Shown here piece after piece: positions 48,671 to 54,256 of a stretch of 54,256 nucleotides of DNA. The translations under genes and the position numbers were made by a program. The notes beneath the pieces were generated by a model. It was not told the DNA's origin, did not search any database, and worked only from the letters and a program-made list of their open reading frames with translations. How positions within the stretch are numbered: the stretch's first letter is position 1; each line of letters begins with the position of its first letter. This DNA comes from Crocinitomicaceae bacterium (GTDB lineage: Bacteria > Bacteroidota > Bacteroidia > Flavobacteriales_D > Crocinitomicaceae), in contig JAKMFD010000121.1 in assembly GCA_022425625.1 (NCBI GenBank), positions 1 through 54,256 of the forward strand, read 5' to 3'.

Positions 48671-49261
48671 TTAAAAAAACTCTAGGTTAATCCAGAAAGC
48701 AATTTGACCAGCGAGTCCAATTCCAATCCCCTTGGCTAAATTTAAATACCGTTTTCTTTTCATTCCTTTTCTTAAAGCCTCTTTAGATAAATCTCTATCT
48801 GAACCTGCAATATCGGAATGTAATTTAAAATAATCATCTATAACGGTTTGTTCTCTTTTACGAATACGCTTGGTGGAAGTCGTATTTGTTATAACAACGC
48901 TCAAAGAGGCAACGGGTATAGCTACCAAACCAATTACGGGAAGACCAATCCATAAAGCTTTTGAAACTACTTTAACAGGATCTTTATAATGCGCTGTGCC
49001 ATAAGCTTCAGCTGACATTTCAGAAATTAATTGCTCACGGTTGTTGAGCGGATCAATAGTATTATTAGATGTGCTACTATCTGAATTCGAAAGCCATGGA
49101 TTGTTCGATTGATTTATTACTTTTTTGTTGATTTGGCTTTGTCGCCCAGGTTTTAAGGACGACTCCTTCTCCCATGGATTCGTACTTTTATTGAGCCACG
49201 GATTCTCTTGTGCAAATGTCACAAAAGTCCCAAAAAAAAGAACAACAAGGAAATAGCGCAT
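48671..49261 (-). CDS. Hypothetical exported protein with NPW repeats and a C-terminal membrane segment
   Basis: Signal peptide MRYFLVVLFFGTFVTFAQ; ENPWLNKSTNPWEKE...NNPWLSNSD. The ORF track start (49336) is probably too far upstream. Confidence 0.65.
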   Translation of the reverse strand: MRYFLVVLFFGTFVTFAQENPWLNKSTNPWEKESSLKPGRQSQINKKVINQSNNPWLSNSDSSTSNNTIDPLNNREQLISEMSAEAYGTAHYKDPVKVVSKALWIGLPVIGLVAIPVASLSVVITNTTSTKRIRKREQTVIDDYFKLHSDIAGSDRDLSKEALRKGMKRKRYLNLAKGIGIGLAGQIAFWINLEFF

Positions 49262-49420
49262 CATAACAATTAGGAGTGAATCAATACTTTTTATAAAACC
49301 AAAGATGTAACATAGTTCAGAGTAATCAAAGCTCAATATGAAATTAACTAAACATATTTTTCTCTATTGAGCAAAAATAAAAATCTGATTATCAGGTAAT
49401 TAATTATAAAAAAAAGGATA

Positions 49421-50407
49421 TTAATTATTAATATATCCTACCATTAATTTTGCAATTTGAACTGCATTTGTAGCCGCTCCTTTTCTAAGATTATCGGCAA
49501 CAATCCAAAGGTTCAAAGACTTAGGCTGAGAAGCGTCTCGACGTATTCTACCTACAAAAACATCATTTTTACCATGCGCATTAATAGGCATAGGATATAG
49601 AAGTTCACTTGGCTCATCTTGAACCGTTAATCCAGGCATCTCAGATAATAAACTTTTTATTTCTTCAATTTCGTACTCATTTTCAAATTCGATATTCACG
49701 GCTTCTGAGTGACCTCCTATAACTGGTATGCGCACCGCAGTTGCACTTACCTCTATACTTGAATCGATAATTTTTTTTGTTTCATTCGTTAGCTTCATTT
49801 CCTCCTTGGTGTAATCATTATCCAAGAAAACATCACATTGAGGAATACAATTTCTATCTATAGGATATGGATAAGCTTTTTCACCATCAATAGAATGACG
49901 TTCGGCCTCCATTTGCCTTACAGCCTTAACACCTGTGCCGGATATAGATTGATATGTTGAAACAATAACTCTCTTAATTTTAAACCTATCATGAAGTGGT
50001 TTAAGCACCATTACAAGTTGAATTGTACTGCAGTTTGGATTAGGTATTATTTTATCTAAAGCAGATAGTATTTGTCCATTAACTTCAGGAACTATTAGTT
50101 TTTTTGATGGATCCATTCGCCAAAAAGATGAATTATCTATCACAATTGTTCCTTTAGACGCAAATTTTGGAGCCCATTTCTCCGAAACAGAACCGCCAGC
50201 TGAAAAAATGGCAATATCTGGAGACAATTCGATAGCCGTTTCAAGGGATACAATTTCAATATCATTATCATTAAACTGAATCGATTTTCCAACAGAATTT
50301 GCTGAGGCCACAGGAATCAGTTGAGAAATATTCAACGCTTCCTCGCTAAGCACTTCCAACATAACCTTACCAACCATTCCGGTTACTCCAATAATAGCTA
50401 ATTTCAT
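49421..50407 (-). CDS. asd: Aspartate-semialdehyde dehydrogenase
   Basis: IIPNPNCSTIQLVMVLKPL active-site Cys, VSTYQSISGTGVKAV. Confidence 0.97.
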   Translation of the reverse strand: MKLAIIGVTGMVGKVMLEVLSEEALNISQLIPVASANSVGKSIQFNDNDIEIVSLETAIELSPDIAIFSAGGSVSEKWAPKFASKGTIVIDNSSFWRMDPSKKLIVPEVNGQILSALDKIIPNPNCSTIQLVMVLKPLHDRFKIKRVIVSTYQSISGTGVKAVRQMEAERHSIDGEKAYPYPIDRNCIPQCDVFLDNDYTKEEMKLTNETKKIIDSSIEVSATAVRIPVIGGHSEAVNIEFENEYEIEEIKSLLSEMPGLTVQDEPSELLYPMPINAHGKNDVFVGRIRRDASQPKSLNLWIVADNLRKGAATNAVQIAKLMVGYINN

Positions 50408-50478
50408 ATCTGCATTAATTCTTTAATTGATTCCTCAACCTTGGTCGTAAAATTAATATATTTGAATACATTCAATAT

Positions 50479-53049
50479 ATGCACCATAATTTAGTATCTG
50501 TTTTTACGTTTATTTGCTTTTTTTCAATGTCTCAAATCACTGATGATTTCTCAGACGGAGATTTCTTAAACAATCCAGGTTGGTCTGGCTCAACAAACGA
50601 CTTCATCGTAAATTCAGATTTAAATCTTCAATTAAACAATACAGAGGCAGCATTATCATTCCTGAGCATAGAAAACAACCTTAACCCTCAGAATAACAAT
50701 GAATGGCGGTTTTGGATCAAGCAAGCGTTCTCTCCGTCCTCAGCAAATTATGGTAGATTCTTTTTAAGCGCGGATAATCCGGATCTTAGCTTGTGTTTAA
50801 ACGGTTATTACCTTCAGCTGGGCGAATCAGGCACAAGTGATGCCCTTCGGCTATTCCATCTAGATAATGGAAATCCAATCGAAATTTGTGCTGGCGAACC
50901 TGGATTAATTTCAAGTAGCTTTGAAATAGGCATTAAAGTCATACGTTCGGATATAGGGGAATGGTCCTTGTTTTGTGATTATAATGGAGGGACAAATTAT
51001 ACTTTAGTAGGCGCTGAAATCAGTAACGGACCTTTTGACCAAGCATATTCTGGACTGGCTTGCACGTATACCGTTAGCAATGCCACGAAATTCTACTTTG
51101 ACGATATTTATATAGGTCAAGAAGAGCTTGATCTTACACCACCGAATTGTGTCTCAGCAGATGTTATAAATCCACAAAACATAGACCTGACATTCAATGA
51201 GGCTGTTGATCAGACTTCCGCAGAAAACTTATCGAACTATGTATTAAATCCTTCTATAACATTCAGTGATGCGAGCATTGACGCGGAATCCCCAAATACA
51301 ATTCATCTTACTTTATCCAATCCATTAGTGAATGGTGATAGCTATGAACTTTCAATTCAGAATATTGAAGATCTTGAGGGCAATGTAAGTATTCAGCAAA
51401 GCTTTAATATAAGCTATTTAATAGGGGAAATTCCAGAAAAGGGAGACGTTATTATTACGGAATTCTTCCCAGATCCAACCCCTTCTGTTGGACTTCCTGA
51501 ATGCGAATTTGTTGAAATTTATAATACTTCAGAAAAAATATTTGACTTAAGCGACTGGAAACTCAATGATGCAAGCTCATCAGGTACCATTCAAGAAGGT
51601 TGGTTGCTTCCAAATACGTATGCAGTACTTTCTGCAGCTGCAAATATGGATTCTTTTGAGGTAATCTTTGCTGTAAGTAGTTTTCCAAGTCTAAACAATG
51701 CAGGTGATGATATCCTAATTTATAGTTCAAATAATATTTTGATTGATGCATTGAGCTACACAGATGAATGGTATCTAGATAGTGAAAAAGAAAATGGTGG
51801 GTATTCACTTGAACGCATAAATCTAAATGATCCATGTTCTGACGCGTTAAATTGGTCCGCTTCTAATGCAAATATTGGCGGAACACCAGGTCAACAAAAT
51901 TCAATCTATAACAATGAAGCTGATTTGAATCCAGCAAATATCACCAACCTCCTGGCTCTTGCACCTAATTATCTTGAAATTGAATTTAATGAAGGCATTG
52001 ACTCAAGTTCATTACAAGGATTAAGTTTTGTATCTAATCCTGCGTTAACACTGTCAAACATATATATTGAAAGCATCTATTCAAATATGCTCATATTGAC
52101 CTTTAATGAAACCTTAAATACAAGTGAGGTATACACATTCGAGCTTGAAAACCTCCAAGATTGTTGGCTAAACACGGCTCCAATATCGGGCTCTTTTGCG
52201 CTTCCAGAAATTGCAAGCCCTGGAGACCTTATCATCAATGAAATATTAACAAACCCATACAGTGGTGGTGAAGACTGGGTAGAGTTATACAATAACTCTG
52301 ATAAATTTATAGATCTATTTCAATGGCAATTTGCAAATTATCAAAGTGATACATTATCCAACTTCAAGAGTATAGATATGCATAAAATTGTGGAGCCTGG
52401 AAATTTTGTTGTCATTGGAGAAGACCCAAACTTCGTTATTGAAAACTATCCAAATCACGATCCCGAAACATTTATAATAAATGACCTGCCAAGCTATGCA
52501 AATGATTCTGGAACCGTTGTTTTAATTCAAGGTAGCTCAATCATGGATCAAGTGCCATACAATGATGACTGGCACCTAAGTGTCATAGATGACCTAAATG
52601 GAGTCTCATTAGAACGTATTGACCCTTCGGGAGAAACAGATAACTCTTTTAATTGGCATTCCGCTGCACAAGATATTGGGTTTGGTACACCAGGATTAGA
52701 AAACTCACAATTCATTTCAGCAGTTTACTCCGGAGACTTTTCCTTCACCAACGCGATATTTTCTCCTGATAATGACGGGTATCAAGATGTTCTTCAAGTC
52801 AATTATTTGCTAGAATCAGAAGGGCTTATAGGTCAGGTGAGTATTTTCGACGATAAAGGAAGACCAATAAAAGCTTTATTTCAAAATCTTCTTTTGGGCA
52901 CCTCAGGTTCTTTCAGTTGGGATGGTATCGCAGACGATAACCAGAAAAGTTCAATAGGTACTTACATAATGGTTTTTGAGGCCTTTTCAACAGATGGAAG
53001 TGTATTCTTTACGAAAGTAAAGGCTTTTACTTTAGCTGGTAAAATCTAA
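50479..53049 (+). CDS. Lamin-tail-domain surface protein with gliding/T9SS-like C-terminal domain
   Basis: Two LTD modules (GDVIITEFFPDPTP...CEFVEIYNTSEKIFDLSDW; GDLIINEILTNPYSGGEDWVELYNNSDKFIDLFQW), Ig-like repeats, C-term FSPDNDGYQDVLQVNYLL...FSWDGIADDNQKSSIGTYIMVFEAF. Confidence 0.85.
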   Translation: MHHNLVSVFTFICFFSMSQITDDFSDGDFLNNPGWSGSTNDFIVNSDLNLQLNNTEAALSFLSIENNLNPQNNNEWRFWIKQAFSPSSANYGRFFLSADNPDLSLCLNGYYLQLGESGTSDALRLFHLDNGNPIEICAGEPGLISSSFEIGIKVIRSDIGEWSLFCDYNGGTNYTLVGAEISNGPFDQAYSGLACTYTVSNATKFYFDDIYIGQEELDLTPPNCVSADVINPQNIDLTFNEAVDQTSAENLSNYVLNPSITFSDASIDAESPNTIHLTLSNPLVNGDSYELSIQNIEDLEGNVSIQQSFNISYLIGEIPEKGDVIITEFFPDPTPSVGLPECEFVEIYNTSEKIFDLSDWKLNDASSSGTIQEGWLLPNTYAVLSAAANMDSFEVIFAVSSFPSLNNAGDDILIYSSNNILIDALSYTDEWYLDSEKENGGYSLERINLNDPCSDALNWSASNANIGGTPGQQNSIYNNEADLNPANITNLLALAPNYLEIEFNEGIDSSSLQGLSFVSNPALTLSNIYIESIYSNMLILTFNETLNTSEVYTFELENLQDCWLNTAPISGSFALPEIASPGDLIINEILTNPYSGGEDWVELYNNSDKFIDLFQWQFANYQSDTLSNFKSIDMHKIVEPGNFVVIGEDPNFVIENYPNHDPETFIINDLPSYANDSGTVVLIQGSSIMDQVPYNDDWHLSVIDDLNGVSLERIDPSGETDNSFNWHSAAQDIGFGTPGLENSQFISAVYSGDFSFTNAIFSPDNDGYQDVLQVNYLLESEGLIGQVSIFDDKGRPIKALFQNLLLGTSGSFSWDGIADDNQKSSIGTYIMVFEAFSTDGSVFFTKVKAFTLAGKI

Positions 53050-53058
53050 ATTTAGCTC

Positions 53059-53520
53059 ATGAAAAATCTTTGTGCTCTTTTGTTCACATTTACAGTGCTC
53101 TGTGCAACTGGTCAAGAATATAAAACTGCTTTCGGCATCAAAGGGGGATACCCTGGCTTTGGCAGTCTAAACGCAAAACATTTTCTCTCTGAAAATACTG
53201 CTCTAGAAGCCTCATTTGGTCCATTCTCTAGAGAAAACTACGGTAGTGGAGTGTTTTTAATTGCTGATTATGAAATTCAAAACAGCCTAGAATCACATTT
53301 TTCATGGTACTATGGGGGTGGTGGATTGATGGGATTCACCTCTAATGGATTAGGAACCTCTAATATTCACTTTGGAATCAATACGACAGTGGGACTTGAA
53401 TATACATTCGAAGATTTACCAATTAACTGTTCAATAAATACGGGTCCTATTATTTTCATTACACCTGTAGTAAAACTCAATTGGGGAGGTGGCCTTGCCA
53501 TACGTTATGCAATTAGATAA
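53059..53520 (+). CDS. Hypothetical outer-membrane/exported protein
   Basis: Signal peptide MKNLCALLFTFTVLCATGQ; glycine-rich barrel-like pattern. Confidence 0.7.
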   Translation: MKNLCALLFTFTVLCATGQEYKTAFGIKGGYPGFGSLNAKHFLSENTALEASFGPFSRENYGSGVFLIADYEIQNSLESHFSWYYGGGGLMGFTSNGLGTSNIHFGINTTVGLEYTFEDLPINCSINTGPIIFITPVVKLNWGGGLAIRYAIR

Positions 53521-54256
53521 AAATAGAATTTCAACAGGGTCGAAAAATTGGATTCGATATTTCTTTCATTTGCATGAAGAGGGTTTGCTATCTATTGGAT
53601 TTAAATTTAAATCCAACTCATTTGAGGATACTCTGCACTATATCTTCAATAAAACAGGTATACTTTACGGGACAGCGCTTTCTAATTTATACACAAGTCA
53701 TAAGTTTGTTGCACACCTAACCAAGGAAGAAAAGCTAAAACTCCTGCTTTTTGAAAATCTATTTTACGTCTATCAAAACCATCAGCTAAAAGGAGCAATA
53801 GATTACGATGCCTTTCTGGTTTCACTTGATGATTTTTATGATAAATTCCAAACCAAAATATCACCATGGGAATTTGATTTTGATAAGAAAATAGAACTTA
53901 AACTCGAAAAAATACTGTCAGAAAGGGTAAAAATTAAATCGAATCTAGCGAAAGGTAATTATTGGCTTAATCAAAGTGCAAATGGACTCGTTTTTATAGA
54001 TGTTTTATTATATGCAGGGTTTTTAAAAAATGAAGAAATAGATCTTGTTCAGCAATATGATGACTTCGTATTAAAGCTTTTACGCTTTCTAACTGAGGCG
54101 GCGTATGGAGATGGTAAAATCGAAGAGAAAGAGAAACGACTTCTTTACTACCTGCTCTCCTCAAGCCATCTTAATACGGAGCAGAAAGACATGGTCAAGA
54201 TATGGATCAATAATGAAAAGGATAAAACCAACATAGATAAGCTGAACCAAGATAAC
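53507..54256 (+). CDS. TerB-like protein (partial, runs off window end)
   Basis: Open frame from ATG 53507 (MQLDKNRISTGSKNWIRYFFHLHEEG...) to the window end without stop; TerB-like LLRFLTEAAYGDGKIEEKEKRLLYYLL. Absent from the ORF track because it is not terminated. Confidence 0.7.
   Translation, partial: MQLDKNRISTGSKNWIRYFFHLHEEGLLSIGFKFKSNSFEDTLHYIFNKTGILYGTALSNLYTSHKFVAHLTKEEKLKLLLFENLFYVYQNHQLKGAIDYDAFLVSLDDFYDKFQTKISPWEFDFDKKIELKLEKILSERVKIKSNLAKGNYWLNQSANGLVFIDVLLYAGFLKNEEIDLVQQYDDFVLKLLRFLTEAAYGDGKIEEKEKRLLYYLLSSSHLNTEQKDMVKIWINNEKDKTNIDKLNQDN

Overview
The window is a chromosomal segment of an AT-rich Bacteroidetes genome, most likely Flavobacteriia-like. Evidence for the lineage is the gldF/gldG pair, TTTG/TAnnTTTG promoter motifs, and the rpsK-rpsD-rpoA-rplQ-carA-eno order. 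Most genes are housekeeping: the ribosomal alpha-operon tail, carA, eno, panB, purC, phoH, dnaE with an N-terminal proofreading domain, glpK-glpD-glpF, and asd. Accessory content includes a compact surface-polysaccharide cluster (about 7.0-15.4 kb) followed by a collagen-like lipoprotein, a BtuFCD-type ABC importer, a TPP-riboswitch-controlled TonB receptor, an uncharacterised four-gene oxidoreductase/membrane operon, and a lamin-tail-domain surface protein. The most interesting non-coding signal is a short intergenic transcription unit at about 26.85-26.99 kb: a Bacteroidetes-type promoter, a bulged hairpin and a C(UUCG)G terminator. It is a candidate 6S-like small RNA. G8 and C8 homopolymers inside two polysaccharide genes are candidate phase-variation tracts. 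I saw no tRNA, rRNA, CRISPR array or IS element. All family calls come from reading motifs by eye; no database search was run.
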